This document shows, in pieces, positions 9,811-19,397 of a DNA stretch of 64,000 bases. Every line of letters starts with the position of its first letter. Position 1 is the first letter of the stretch. Source of the stretch: Akkermansia muciniphila (lineage in GTDB: Bacteria; Verrucomicrobiota; Verrucomicrobiia; Verrucomicrobiales; V1-33); contig CAMAUV010000009.1 in NCBI GenBank assembly GCA_945861415.1, positions 1 to 64,000 on the forward strand, in the 5' to 3' direction. A program made the position numbers and the translations under genes. The notes beneath the pieces were generated by a model. The model was not told the DNA's origin. It saw only the letters and a program-made list of their open reading frames with translations, and did not search any database.

Positions 9811-11331
9811 ATGGCCGACGCAGTACACGCCCATGACCATCCCGTCCACGACGGCGCACCTCCCCGCGCGAAGGTGCTCCTTCGTGAGCCGCTGGTGCTG
9901 AACAACCGGAACTATTCCTGGATCACGAACAAGATCGCGGGAGTCGTGGAAAATCCCCAGCCAAAACTCTGGTGGATTCTATTCATCCCGTGTTTCATCC
10001 TCACCTGCATCATGGTGGGCTGCTTCACCTTCCTCATTTCCACCGGGGTCGGTGTGTGGGGACCGAACAGCCCCGTTATGTGGGGATGGGATATCACCAA
10101 CTTCGTCTTCTGGATCGGTATCGGCCACGCCGGCACCCTGATTTCCGCGATTCTCTACCTCACCCGTCAGAAATGGCGGACGGCGGTGAACCGCTCGGCG
10201 GAAGCCATGACCTTATTCGCCGTGATGTGCGCCGGCCTCTTCCCGGCACTTCACGTTGGTCGAGTATGGATGGCATGGTTCCTTGCGCCCATTCCGAACT
10301 CGAATGCGGTTTGGCAAAACTTTAAATCGCCGCTGCTCTGGGACGTGTTCGCCGTTTCCACCTATTTCACGGTGTCTGTGATTTTCTGGTATCTCGGTCT
10401 GGTGCCAGACCTCGCTACCATGCGCGACCGGGCCAAGTCCAGCGTCAAGAAATTTGCCTACGGCTTGTTCGCCCTTGGCTGGCGTGGCGGTAATCGCCAG
10501 TGGCGCCATTATGAGATCGCCTACATGCTGTTGGCGGCTCTCTCCACCCCTCTGGTGCTCTCGGTTCACACTGTGGTTTCTTTTGACTTCGCCACCTCCA
10601 TTGTCCCGGGCTGGCACACCACTATTTTCCCTCCATACTTTGTGGCCGGTGCTATTTTCGGCGGTTTCGCGATGGTGCTTACGCTCATGATTCCGGTCCG
10701 CAAGATCTATGGTTTGCAGGATTTGTTCACCATGAAGCATGTGGACAACATGACAAAAATCATTGCCCTCACTGGCACCATTGTAGGCTACGCCTACCTC
10801 ATGGAATTGTTCGTCGCATGGTATTCCGGCAGCCTTTATGAATTCGATGCCTTCATGATTCGTATTTTCGACGGCCCTTACACGCCGTATTATTACGCCA
10901 TGTTCTTCTGCAACGTGATTGCACCTCAGGCCTTCTGGTTCAAGAAATGCCGCGAAAACCTCTGGGCCGTCATGGCGGTCTGCATGTGCGTGAATGCCGG
11001 CATGTGGTTTGAGCGATTTGTCATAATCGTGACTACACTGGCCCGCGACTTCCTGCCGGGCGCATGGGACATGTATCACCCCAGCTGGGTTGAAATCTGG
11101 AGCTTCATTGGCACTCTCGGGTTCTTCCTGATGCTCTTCCTTATATTCCTCCGCTACTTCCCCGTGATTGCGATCGGGGAAATAAAAGCAGTTCTGCCCG
11201 AGGCGGATCCGCACTACGATCCAGAGCGGGCCAAGCGCGACAACCTTGTCGCTCCGCCGCCTTATGAGGGCGACCTTGAACACACCGGCGGCCGACCCGA
11301 GTCGGCAGCTGCATCCACCGCCACTGCTTGA
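9811..11331 (+). CDS. actC: Alternative Complex III membrane subunit ActC (NrfD-like)
   Basis: Multi-TM NrfD/PsrC-like protein ([16 protein letters not shown]...[20 protein letters not shown]) following actB. Confidence 0.94.
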   Translation: MADAVHAHDHPVHDGAPPRAKVLLREPLVLNNRNYSWITNKIAGVVENPQPKLWWILFIPCFILTCIMVGCFTFLISTGVGVWGPNSPVMWGWDITNFVFWIGIGHAGTLISAILYLTRQKWRTAVNRSAEAMTLFAVMCAGLFPALHVGRVWMAWFLAPIPNSNAVWQNFKSPLLWDVFAVSTYFTVSVIFWYLGLVPDLATMRDRAKSSVKKFAYGLFALGWRGGNRQWRHYEIAYMLLAALSTPLVLSVHTVVSFDFATSIVPGWHTTIFPPYFVAGAIFGGFAMVLTLMIPVRKIYGLQDLFTMKHVDNMTKIIALTGTIVGYAYLMELFVAWYSGSLYEFDAFMIRIFDGPYTPYYYAMFFCNVIAPQAFWFKKCRENLWAVMAVCMCVNAGMWFERFVIIVTTLARDFLPGAWDMYHPSWVEIWSFIGTLGFFLMLFLIFLRYFPVIAIGEIKAVLPEADPHYDPERAKRDNLVAPPPYEGDLEHTGGRPESAAASTATA

Positions 11332-11353
11332 ACCTTTCACCGGACCTGCTGCC

Positions 11354-11908
11354 TTGAGTACACCACTGAAAAGAGTTCACGGATACCTCGCGGAGTTCAC
11401 CACCGTGCAGGATATCTTCCGTGCCGCCGAGAAGGTGCGCGATTCCGGCTTCACCAGCTGGGATGTTCACAGTCCGTTCCCCATTCACGGTATGGACGAT
11501 GCCATGGGGCTTTCCCGCTCTATCCTGCCGCGCTTCGTGTTCGTGGGCGGAGCCACCGGGACTCTGACTGCCTTCACCCTGCAGTATTACACGCAAGTGG
11601 TCCTCTATCCCACCGTGGTGCAGGCCAAGCCGGCGAACATATTCACCATCCCGGCGTTCTTCCCGGTGATGTTTGAACTCACGATTCTGTTCTCCGCATT
11701 CACCGCTCTCTTCGGCTGTCTAGCATTGATGAAACTACCGAGGCTGCATCACCCGCTTTTCAATTCGAAGAACTTTCCGCGTTTCTCCGACGATCGGTTC
11801 TTTATCTGTATCGAAGCCCGCGATCCCAAGTTCTCCACGGAGAAGACTAAGTCGTTCCTTGAGTCGCTCGGCGGCCAAAACATCGAACTCGTGGAGGGCG
11901 AAGCCTGA
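11354..11908 (+). CDS. actD: Alternative Complex III subunit ActD (DUF3341)
   Basis: DUF3341 pattern (VRDSGFTSWDVHSPFPIHGMDDAMGL). TTG start at 11354 avoids an 86-bp overlap with actC. Confidence 0.9.
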   Translation: MSTPLKRVHGYLAEFTTVQDIFRAAEKVRDSGFTSWDVHSPFPIHGMDDAMGLSRSILPRFVFVGGATGTLTAFTLQYYTQVVLYPTVVQAKPANIFTIPAFFPVMFELTILFSAFTALFGCLALMKLPRLHHPLFNSKNFPRFSDDRFFICIEARDPKFSTEKTKSFLESLGGQNIELVEGEA

Positions 11909-11916
11909 TCTGACCT

Positions 11917-12600
11917 ATGCGCTACTTCTTTCTCGCATACTTTCTCTCTGTTGTGCTCGTGGTGGGTTTTGCCGGATTCCGCGGTGACAAGTTCACGCAC
12001 ACGCCGATCGAAATCTTCGACGATATGGATCACCAAGCCAAGGTGAAGGCTCAGTCGGCCAGCGGTTTTTTTGCTGACGGCAGCGGTTCCCGTAAGCCGG
12101 TGGCTGGCACCGTTCCCATGGGGTTTGAGGTCGCTGTGAAATCCGCAGCCGACGGTGGTTTTGCCGACGGAGGATTCAGCCACGGCAGCGACTATTACAA
12201 TTCGGGCATCATTGGGGACTTCTACGGAGACGGCTACCCTGAGCAGGTCAAAGTGGATGAAGCTTTGCTGCGCCTAGGCAAGGAGCGTTATGACATCAAC
12301 TGCGCCATCTGTCACGGCGTCTCCGGCAACGGTGCCGGCGTGACCTCGAAGTATGGCATTCCCAACATTGCCAACTTCCACGCTCCTTCTTATATCAATC
12401 CCCAAGATCAAGCCTACCGTTCCAACGGCAGTATTTTTGAAACGATCACCAAAGGCAAGGGACTGATGGGGCCTTATGGGGCGAATGTATCCGTGAAAGA
12501 GCGCTGGGCCATCATCGCATGGATTCGGACCCTCGCCATCGCCCGCAACGAAGCGTCCGTCAAAGCTGTCGGAGCCGCCAAACAAACCCCGGCAAACTGA
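11917..12600 (+). CDS. actE: Alternative Complex III monoheme cytochrome c subunit ActE
   Basis: RYDINCAICHGVSGNGAG heme motif, distal GLMGPYG Met; position in cluster. Confidence 0.9.
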   Translation: MRYFFLAYFLSVVLVVGFAGFRGDKFTHTPIEIFDDMDHQAKVKAQSASGFFADGSGSRKPVAGTVPMGFEVAVKSAADGGFADGGFSHGSDYYNSGIIGDFYGDGYPEQVKVDEALLRLGKERYDINCAICHGVSGNGAGVTSKYGIPNIANFHAPSYINPQDQAYRSNGSIFETITKGKGLMGPYGANVSVKERWAIIAWIRTLAIARNEASVKAVGAAKQTPAN

Positions 12601-12609
12601 TTTCACTAC

Positions 12610-13959
12610 ATGAGCCATTTCGTAGCAGCCACCCATCTGCCAGTTGACGGCGAGCGCCTCCAAGAGTCGAAATTCGCCAAATGGCGGTCGCTCTTTATGG
12701 CCGCGGGCGCGCTGGGCCTAGTCCTTTCCCTCGTTCTCTTTTTGATGGGCGGTCCAACGGCCAATGCGTACGCGTTCAGTTACCTCTTCGCCTTCGAAGT
12801 ATTCTTCACGCTCACGGCTGGCGCCCTCTTCTGGTGCCTCCTGCACAGTGCGTCCAACTCCGCGTGGGGTGTGGCCATCCGCCGCATTCCCGAGACGCTG
12901 GCGCAGTCGTTCCTCGTGCTGGCCCTCCTAGGGTTGCCCCTTGTGATGCCCTTCATGCCCAACAAGCCCGAGTGGATTGGCCAAATGTGGGAATGGATCG
13001 GTCTGCATCAGGAAATAAAAGGGGACCCGGGTGTGGCTGGTGGTCTCAAAGCGGCCCTCGCTGCCAATCACGACACCCTGTTGCTCTATAAGAAGTATAA
13101 CTATCTGCACCTCGGTTTCGATGGGTTGCCGGGCTGGGATCTTCGCTACATCATTTACTTTGCTGCTCTTGGCTTCATCGCATGGAAACTGCTCGGCTAC
13201 TCCCTTCAGCAGGATGCTAACGGTGAGGTGCGGCCCACCTTCAGTGCCCGCCGCTTCTCCTGCGGTATGCTCCCTGTTTTCGCGGTCTGCACCACATTCG
13301 CCTCCATCGACTGGGTCAAAGGATTGAACTACAAGTGGTTCAGCACCATGTTCGGTGTCAATATCTTCGCCGGTTCTGCTCTCTGCAGTATGGCGGTGAT
13401 TATTCTGATTGTGGGCACCTTGGTGAAAACTGGTCACCTCAAGCGCATCGTGAACGAAGAGCATTTCCACCTGATGGGTAAGCTCATGTTCGCTTTCACG
13501 GTCTTCTGGGCCTACATCGCCTTCAGCCAGTACTTCCTCATCTGGTATGCAAACATTCCGGAAGAGACTCAATTTTACGCCATCCGGAACACCGGCGGCT
13601 GGTGGTATTTCTCCATCGCTCTCACGTTCGTGCACTTCCTTGCGCCATTCGTCCTGCTACTGCGCCGAAATGCGAAAAGGAACATTAATTACATCATGGC
13701 TTGTGCCGCGCTGGTTGTGGGCGTGCACATCATGGAAATGTATTGGCTGATCCTGCCTGAGCGCGGACGTTCCCTTTATCCGGAAGTGGGCACGGCTCCT
13801 GATGGCATGACGTTTCTGCGCGATTCCCTGTTCGATGTGCTTGCCTTCGTCACCTTCGCCGCGGTTTATGCCCTCGTGTTCCTGCGCAATCTTTCCAAAC
13901 ACAGCATCTATCCCTGCGGCGATCCGCGCCTCGAGGAGTCTGTCAACGTCGCCAACTAA
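12610..13959 (+). CDS. actF: Alternative Complex III membrane subunit ActF
   Basis: Multi-TM protein (SNSAWGVAIRRIPETLAQ...FSQYFLIWYANIPEET...WWYFSIALTFVHFLAPF) typical of ActF. Confidence 0.92.
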   Translation: MSHFVAATHLPVDGERLQESKFAKWRSLFMAAGALGLVLSLVLFLMGGPTANAYAFSYLFAFEVFFTLTAGALFWCLLHSASNSAWGVAIRRIPETLAQSFLVLALLGLPLVMPFMPNKPEWIGQMWEWIGLHQEIKGDPGVAGGLKAALAANHDTLLLYKKYNYLHLGFDGLPGWDLRYIIYFAALGFIAWKLLGYSLQQDANGEVRPTFSARRFSCGMLPVFAVCTTFASIDWVKGLNYKWFSTMFGVNIFAGSALCSMAVIILIVGTLVKTGHLKRIVNEEHFHLMGKLMFAFTVFWAYIAFSQYFLIWYANIPEETQFYAIRNTGGWWYFSIALTFVHFLAPFVLLLRRNAKRNINYIMACAALVVGVHIMEMYWLILPERGRSLYPEVGTAPDGMTFLRDSLFDVLAFVTFAAVYALVFLRNLSKHSIYPCGDPRLEESVNVAN

Positions 13960-13977
13960 CCGTCCGTCCTTATTCAC

Positions 13978-14367
13978 ATGGAAGAACATCCTGGAGATAC
14001 CCTCGGCAAACGTTTCCTCACCTTCTGGGGAGCGCTGGTGGCCATTGCCGCTGTGGTCGTGCTGCTTGGCATTTACCGCTGGATAGCCATTCCGTCCGAC
14101 ACTCAGGTCAACGATGGCGGCGCCGGCGAAATCCGCCTTACCACCACCCGCGAAGTCCGGAAGGCTCAGGAGAGCGAGTATCGCCGCAGCGTGGAAATCG
14201 CGCCTAGCAAGTCAGTGGAACTCACGCCTGAAGACTTCATTCCGCATGCCGCCAACATTTTGTCCGCGCAGAAGCCGGCGGCTACCGCATTTATGACACC
14301 CGCCGCCGCCGCCGCCAAAGCTGCGAGCGTGCATGATCCCAACCTTTCCAAATTCGAGGGCAAGTAA
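13978..14367 (+). CDS. Small single-TM hypothetical protein of the act/oxidase cluster
   Basis: Intact 129-aa ORF with one TM helix, co-directional, short gaps on both sides. Confidence 0.7.
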   Translation: MEEHPGDTLGKRFLTFWGALVAIAAVVVLLGIYRWIAIPSDTQVNDGGAGEIRLTTTREVRKAQESEYRRSVEIAPSKSVELTPEDFIPHAANILSAQKPAATAFMTPAAAAAKAASVHDPNLSKFEGK

Positions 14368-14400
14368 TTCCGCCCCCAATCCCGTCCAATTTTAACAATC

Positions 14401-15891
14401 ATGAGTCAGGAATCTCAGACGCTGCCCCCGGAAATCACCCCGGACGATATTCTCCAGCGCGCCGCGATCGACAAGTCCACGCGTCTGCCGGTGCTGTTCT
14501 TCTTCACCAGCGGCGTGGCATGGCTGCTCATCGCCACCGTGCTGGGCCTGCTGGCCTCCCTGAGCCTTGTGGCTCCAGATTTGCTGCCCAGTCAGTATTT
14601 GAACGCCGGTCGCCTCCAACCTGCGTTCGTCAACGCTCTCGTATACGGCTGGGGCTTCCAGGCCGGGATTGGCGTCATGGTTTGGATCATGGCCCGGCTC
14701 TGCCGCACGGAACTCCGCAATCCGGTGACCCTTGTGGTGGCCGGGCACTTCTGGAACATTGGGGTTACCGTTGGCGTGCTGGGCATTCTAGCTGGTTCCG
14801 GAAATCTGCACATGAAACTTTTGGAGTTTCCTTCATTTGCGTGGCCAATTCTCCTCGTGGCTTACACTTTGCTCATCGTGTGGATGGTGATCATGTATTC
14901 CGCACGCCGGAAGGGCATGATCTACATTTCCCAGTGGTATGTCCTTGCGGCCTGTTTCACATGGCCGTGGATATATCTCGTAGCCAACAGCTTGCTAAAT
15001 GTGCTTAAGAAATCTGGCGTCGCCGGGCCGGCCATTGCCTCGTGGTATGCGAACAACGTGCTTTTCCTGTGGATGGTACCCGTCGGTCTGGCTTCCGCTT
15101 ACTTCATCATTCCCAAGATTACGAACCGTTCGATTCACAGCTACAGTCTGAGCACTCTAGCTTTCTGGGCTCTCATCGTGCTGGCCCCGTGGGCCGGCGC
15201 CCAGGAATTGATTGGCGGCCCGCTGCCGAAGTGGTTGCCGGCGGTTGCTGGCACCGCGCAGATACTGCTGTTGGTGCCCATGTTCGCCGTAGTGCTCAAT
15301 CATTACAAAACGGTGCGCGGTTCCCACCACCTCGTGGAGGCCAGTCCTAGCCTCCGCTTCACTTTCTTTGGCGGGATTGGCTATGCATGCACCTGCGTTA
15401 TCGCAGCAGTGCTCAGCAGCATGAATCTCAGCCGCTACACCTTCCTCAGCTACGCGGCAGATTCCGTGCAGATGACCGGCTATTACGCCTTCTTCACCAT
15501 GACTATGTTTGGTGCCATCTACTTCATCGTTCCCCGCATCACGGGCTGCGAATGGTTGAGCGGGGCACGCATTCGCCGTCATTTCTGGCTTAGTGCCTAC
15601 AGCTGTATTTTCATGTGCGTTGTTCTGCTGGTCGCCGGTTTCTCTCATGGATCGGCCATCGACAACTGGAGCACCAACTACGAATCGGCCATGCTCTTCT
15701 CCAACGGCTACATCGTTGGGCGTGTGCTAATGTGGATCCTTCTCCTCTATGCCAACGTATCGTTTGCGTTGCATCTCGGGGCCATGGTGTTGAACCGCGG
15801 ACGTAAAGCGGGCCGACCCACATTGATCCATGAGCATGCTCCGACAGCAGTTTCCGCTCCTGCCGTAACCCTCGAACCCTCTAAGGCATGA
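14401..15891 (+). CDS. CcoN-like (cbb3-type subunit I fold) protein lacking canonical heme/CuB ligands
   Basis: CcoN-like stretches (SWYANNVLFLWMVPVGLASAYFIIPKITNRSIHSYSLSTLAFWALIVLAPWAGAQEL; LSRYTFLSYAADSVQMTGYYAFFTMTMFGAIYFIVPRITG), but ligand His positions are substituted. Confidence 0.8.
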   Translation: MSQESQTLPPEITPDDILQRAAIDKSTRLPVLFFFTSGVAWLLIATVLGLLASLSLVAPDLLPSQYLNAGRLQPAFVNALVYGWGFQAGIGVMVWIMARLCRTELRNPVTLVVAGHFWNIGVTVGVLGILAGSGNLHMKLLEFPSFAWPILLVAYTLLIVWMVIMYSARRKGMIYISQWYVLAACFTWPWIYLVANSLLNVLKKSGVAGPAIASWYANNVLFLWMVPVGLASAYFIIPKITNRSIHSYSLSTLAFWALIVLAPWAGAQELIGGPLPKWLPAVAGTAQILLLVPMFAVVLNHYKTVRGSHHLVEASPSLRFTFFGGIGYACTCVIAAVLSSMNLSRYTFLSYAADSVQMTGYYAFFTMTMFGAIYFIVPRITGCEWLSGARIRRHFWLSAYSCIFMCVVLLVAGFSHGSAIDNWSTNYESAMLFSNGYIVGRVLMWILLLYANVSFALHLGAMVLNRGRKAGRPTLIHEHAPTAVSAPAVTLEPSKA

Positions 15892-16652
15892 ACAGTCTAA
15901 AGTCTTTCGTCCTTACGCTCGGAGCCTGTGTAGGCATTCCCACCTACATCATGGCGGTCCGGCCATACGCTATCGAGCGTGAGCGTCAACCCGTGCCTTA
16001 CAAGGCCGAGGTGAATCCTGCCAACCCCGCTGCTCCTCCCGATGATGCAGAGACTTTTAAGGGCCTCTACTACCCTCCGTCCTACGCTGGCGACAACAAG
16101 CGCGGGGAACTGGTCTACGCTCGTGAAGGATGCGCTCAGTGCCACTCTCAGGTTGTCCGCGGCGGCCATACCGCCATCGACCCATGGAAGCGCCACGCTG
16201 GCCGGGAACAGGAGTATAAGAAGGACGTGCCTGTCACGGTGCGTGAAACCAGCCCTTGGGACTACATGCACGAAGATTTCGCTATGGTGGGCGTGCGCCG
16301 TGTTGGCCCCGATCTTGCCAACGCTGCTTACCGTTTCGATACCCCGGAAAAAACAGCCGCCCTCTACGCCCGTCTCTATGCTCCCCGCGCGGACGCATCT
16401 AGGGAATGGTCAAATTGCCCCTCCTTCGGCCACCTTTTTGAGGTGGTGCAAAAAGAGACCGAGGCCGGTCGCGGCGACGCGGTGAGAATCACTGGCAAAC
16501 ACGCTGCAAAGTATCTTCCTGACAGCGGATATGAAATCGTCCCCGGACAGGATGCCCGCGATCTCGTCGAATACATCCTCGGCTTGAAGCGCGACTACGA
16601 TCAGCCTGCCTCCATCACCGGCAAAAAACCCGCAGTCGAGGAAAAGAAGTAA
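15888..16652 (+). CDS. CcoO-like monoheme membrane-anchored cytochrome c
   Basis: REGCAQCHSQVVR (CcoO REGCxxCHSQ), RRVGPDLAN; overlaps the stop of the CcoN-like gene (ATGA). Confidence 0.85.
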   Translation: MNSLKSFVLTLGACVGIPTYIMAVRPYAIERERQPVPYKAEVNPANPAAPPDDAETFKGLYYPPSYAGDNKRGELVYAREGCAQCHSQVVRGGHTAIDPWKRHAGREQEYKKDVPVTVRETSPWDYMHEDFAMVGVRRVGPDLANAAYRFDTPEKTAALYARLYAPRADASREWSNCPSFGHLFEVVQKETEAGRGDAVRITGKHAAKYLPDSGYEIVPGQDARDLVEYILGLKRDYDQPASITGKKPAVEEKK

Positions 16653-16662
16653 CTTTACCGGA

Positions 16663-17424
16663 ATGAGCCTTATGTCCTCACAGTCCTCCAGCCAGACACC
16701 TCAAAACATTGACTACTCGCGCACGGCCAACGTGGCGCGTATGCACGCTGCAGTTGCCCGTGAATCCGGCGAATTGGCCTCCCAGTCCGTTCCAATTTCC
16801 CTCTGGGCCGTGGTTTCGATTGCCGTGGTTAGTATTTGTGCCGGCAGTTTCTTCAGTGGTGCTCTCGCCGATCACAAGCAAAAGCCCCCGGTTGGGGCCG
16901 GGGCCTCTGGTGGCATGAGCGATGAGGAACTCCACCAGCCTGCTAATTGGATTCTGGCGGGGAAATCGAAATACAGTCAATGCGCCGCGTGTCATGGCGC
17001 GAACGGGGAAGGGCAACCGGGCCAGTTCCCGCCGCTCAAAGCTTCAGAGTTCGTGATCCATGGTGAAAAGCGCCTCGTCGCGACATTGCTCCATGGCATC
17101 AGCGGTCCGTTAACGGTTGACGGCAAGCCCTACAACGGGGTCATGCCCAAGCTCGGCGGTGCTGCCAGCATGCCTGACAAGGACCTCGCCCAGCTGCTGT
17201 CATACGTCCGCAACGAATGGGGAAATAAAGGCAGTGTAATCTACGAAGACCAAATCAAAGCCTTGAAAAAGGATCTGGGGGATCGCCCTGGCCCCTACAC
17301 CGAAGTCGAACTGCGCGCGATCCCTCAGGATGCCCCTGCGCCTCTCTCAGAATGGGTCGCTAGGCTTGAGAAACCAGCCGCTGGTGCTGCCGCTGCCCCG
17401 GTCGCCGCCCCTCCGCCTAAATAA
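16663..17424 (+). CDS. Membrane-anchored monoheme cytochrome c (class I type)
   Basis: YSQCAACHGANGEGQPGQFPPL...NGVMPKLGG...DLAQLLSYVRNEWG; TM helix near the N-terminus. Confidence 0.85.
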   Translation: MSLMSSQSSSQTPQNIDYSRTANVARMHAAVARESGELASQSVPISLWAVVSIAVVSICAGSFFSGALADHKQKPPVGAGASGGMSDEELHQPANWILAGKSKYSQCAACHGANGEGQPGQFPPLKASEFVIHGEKRLVATLLHGISGPLTVDGKPYNGVMPKLGGAASMPDKDLAQLLSYVRNEWGNKGSVIYEDQIKALKKDLGDRPGPYTEVELRAIPQDAPAPLSEWVARLEKPAAGAAAAPVAAPPPK

Positions 17425-17475
17425 ACTTCTTCTTTTCTTTACCGCTCCGAGTTCAACCAGAACCGACATATTTTC

Positions 17476-19377
17476 ATGGAAGCCGCACACAGCACCCACA
17501 CCCACGACGCCCACGACCCCCACGGGCACGATCATGGTAATGACGACCATCATCATGAACTGCCATGGTACCAGAAATACCTGTTCTCCACAGACCACAA
17601 GGTTATTGGTGTCCAGTATGGCATCTCTGGCCTCCTCTTCCTCGCTCTCGGATTCCTGCTCATGCTCGTTATGCGCTGGAGCATCGCGCACCCGGGAGAG
17701 GCGCTTCCCGGGGGGCTAAGGTGGATCCTCCACATTTTTGGTGATGACTTTGTGACCCGCTGGGCACCTAACGGTGTCGTGTCCGGTTCCCTTTATAACA
17801 TGTTTGGCGCCATGCACGGCACCATTATGGTGTTCTTTGGGGTCGTGCCGCTGGGTTTCGCTGCTTTTGTAAATTTCGTGACCCCGCTGCAGGTGGGCGC
17901 TCCAGACATGGCCTTCCCCCGGCTGAACATGTGGAGTTTTTGGCTCTTCTTCGTCAGTGGCGTTCTAATGGTTTTCAGTTTCTTCCTGCCTACTGGTGCC
18001 GCCCAAGCGGGCTGGACCAACTACTCGCCGCTCTCCGCGACCGTAATGCGGGCCACAGACGCGCACTTCTGGACGGGGCAGACCCAGTGGCTTTTTGCCA
18101 TGGTGTTCAATATTTCCGCCTCTCTCCTCGGTGCTGTTAACGTGCTCACCACCGTCATTAATCTCCGGGCCAAGGGCATGACGTGGATGCGGCTGCCTTT
18201 CTTCACGTGGGCCATGTTCGTCATCGCCTTCCTTCTCCTGCTGGCCTTCCCTCCGCTGGAAGTAGCCGCGCTTATGCAGCTGTCCGATCAGGTCTTCGGG
18301 TCCAGTTTCTTCCTGCCAACAGGACTTTGGACCAAGGAGGAGGGACTACTCAACGTTTCCGGCGGTGGTCATCCGGTGCTATTCCAGCACCTCTTCTGGT
18401 TCCTTGCGCACCCCGAAGTCTATGTGCTCCTGCTGCCAGCCATCGCGATCGTTGCGGAAATCATTCCGTGCAACACACGCAAGCCGCTCTGGGGCTATAA
18501 GAGCATGGTCTATGGCCTGCTTGTTCTCGGCTTCCTTAGTTTCATTGTCTGGGCGCACCATATGTATCTGACCGGTATGGGAACGGTGGTGGCCACCTTC
18601 TTCCAGTTCACCACGGTGATGATCTCGGTGCCTTCGGTCATTCTTTTAACTTGTCTTATGATCTCTCTCTGGGGAGGTTCCATTCGTTTCACGATGCCCA
18701 TGCTGTTCGCCACGGCCTTCCTCCCAATGTTCGGAATTGGAGGCCTTACCGGACTACCCCTCGCCTTCCCGTTCATCGACCTCTTCCTGCACGACACATA
18801 CTACGTGATCGCTCACTTCCACTATGTGGTCGCCCCTGGCACTCTCTTCGGACTTTTTGCCGGAGTTTATCACTGGTTCCCCAAAGTCACTGGTCGCATG
18901 ATGGGCACGAAGTTAGGCCACCTGCATTTCTGGGGGTCCCTCATTGGTATGAATGTTCTTTTCGGCCCCATGTTTATTCAGGGAATGGCCGGCTTCCATC
19001 GCCGCTGGTATGACGGCGGCAAGTCTTTTGAAATGACCAGCCATGAGTACTTTTGGATGAATGAGTTGATCTCATGGGGTGCATGGGGCCTAGGTCTTGC
19101 TCAAATCCCATTCATCATCAACTTCTTCTGGTCCATTAAGGGCGGGAAGCGCGTTGCCTCGGACAATCCGTGGAATGCGACGACCCTTGAGTGGAACACC
19201 CCCACTCCACCACCTCATGGCAACTTCCTCACCGAACCGGTCGTCTATCGTGGTCCTTATGAATACAGCGTGCCCGGCGCTGAGAAAGACTATAGTCCGC
19301 AGTGGGAGCCAGTGACCGCAGCTGAAGAAGAGGGTCTCAAAGCCCTGCCCCAGTCTGCTCACCCGTGGAAGCACTAA
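17476..19377 (+). CDS. ctaD: aa3-type cytochrome c oxidase subunit I
   Basis: [73 protein letters not shown]: all heme/CuB ligands present. Confidence 0.97.
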   Translation: MEAAHSTHTHDAHDPHGHDHGNDDHHHELPWYQKYLFSTDHKVIGVQYGISGLLFLALGFLLMLVMRWSIAHPGEALPGGLRWILHIFGDDFVTRWAPNGVVSGSLYNMFGAMHGTIMVFFGVVPLGFAAFVNFVTPLQVGAPDMAFPRLNMWSFWLFFVSGVLMVFSFFLPTGAAQAGWTNYSPLSATVMRATDAHFWTGQTQWLFAMVFNISASLLGAVNVLTTVINLRAKGMTWMRLPFFTWAMFVIAFLLLLAFPPLEVAALMQLSDQVFGSSFFLPTGLWTKEEGLLNVSGGGHPVLFQHLFWFLAHPEVYVLLLPAIAIVAEIIPCNTRKPLWGYKSMVYGLLVLGFLSFIVWAHHMYLTGMGTVVATFFQFTTVMISVPSVILLTCLMISLWGGSIRFTMPMLFATAFLPMFGIGGLTGLPLAFPFIDLFLHDTYYVIAHFHYVVAPGTLFGLFAGVYHWFPKVTGRMMGTKLGHLHFWGSLIGMNVLFGPMFIQGMAGFHRRWYDGGKSFEMTSHEYFWMNELISWGAWGLGLAQIPFIINFFWSIKGGKRVASDNPWNATTLEWNTPTPPPHGNFLTEPVVYRGPYEYSVPGAEKDYSPQWEPVTAAEEEGLKALPQSAHPWKH

Positions 19378-19397
19378 CCCTAGCTGATTTTCCTACG

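Noticed and set aside
10213-11340. 375-aa minus-strand ORF antisense to actC
   Set aside because: Shadow of a conserved membrane protein gene.
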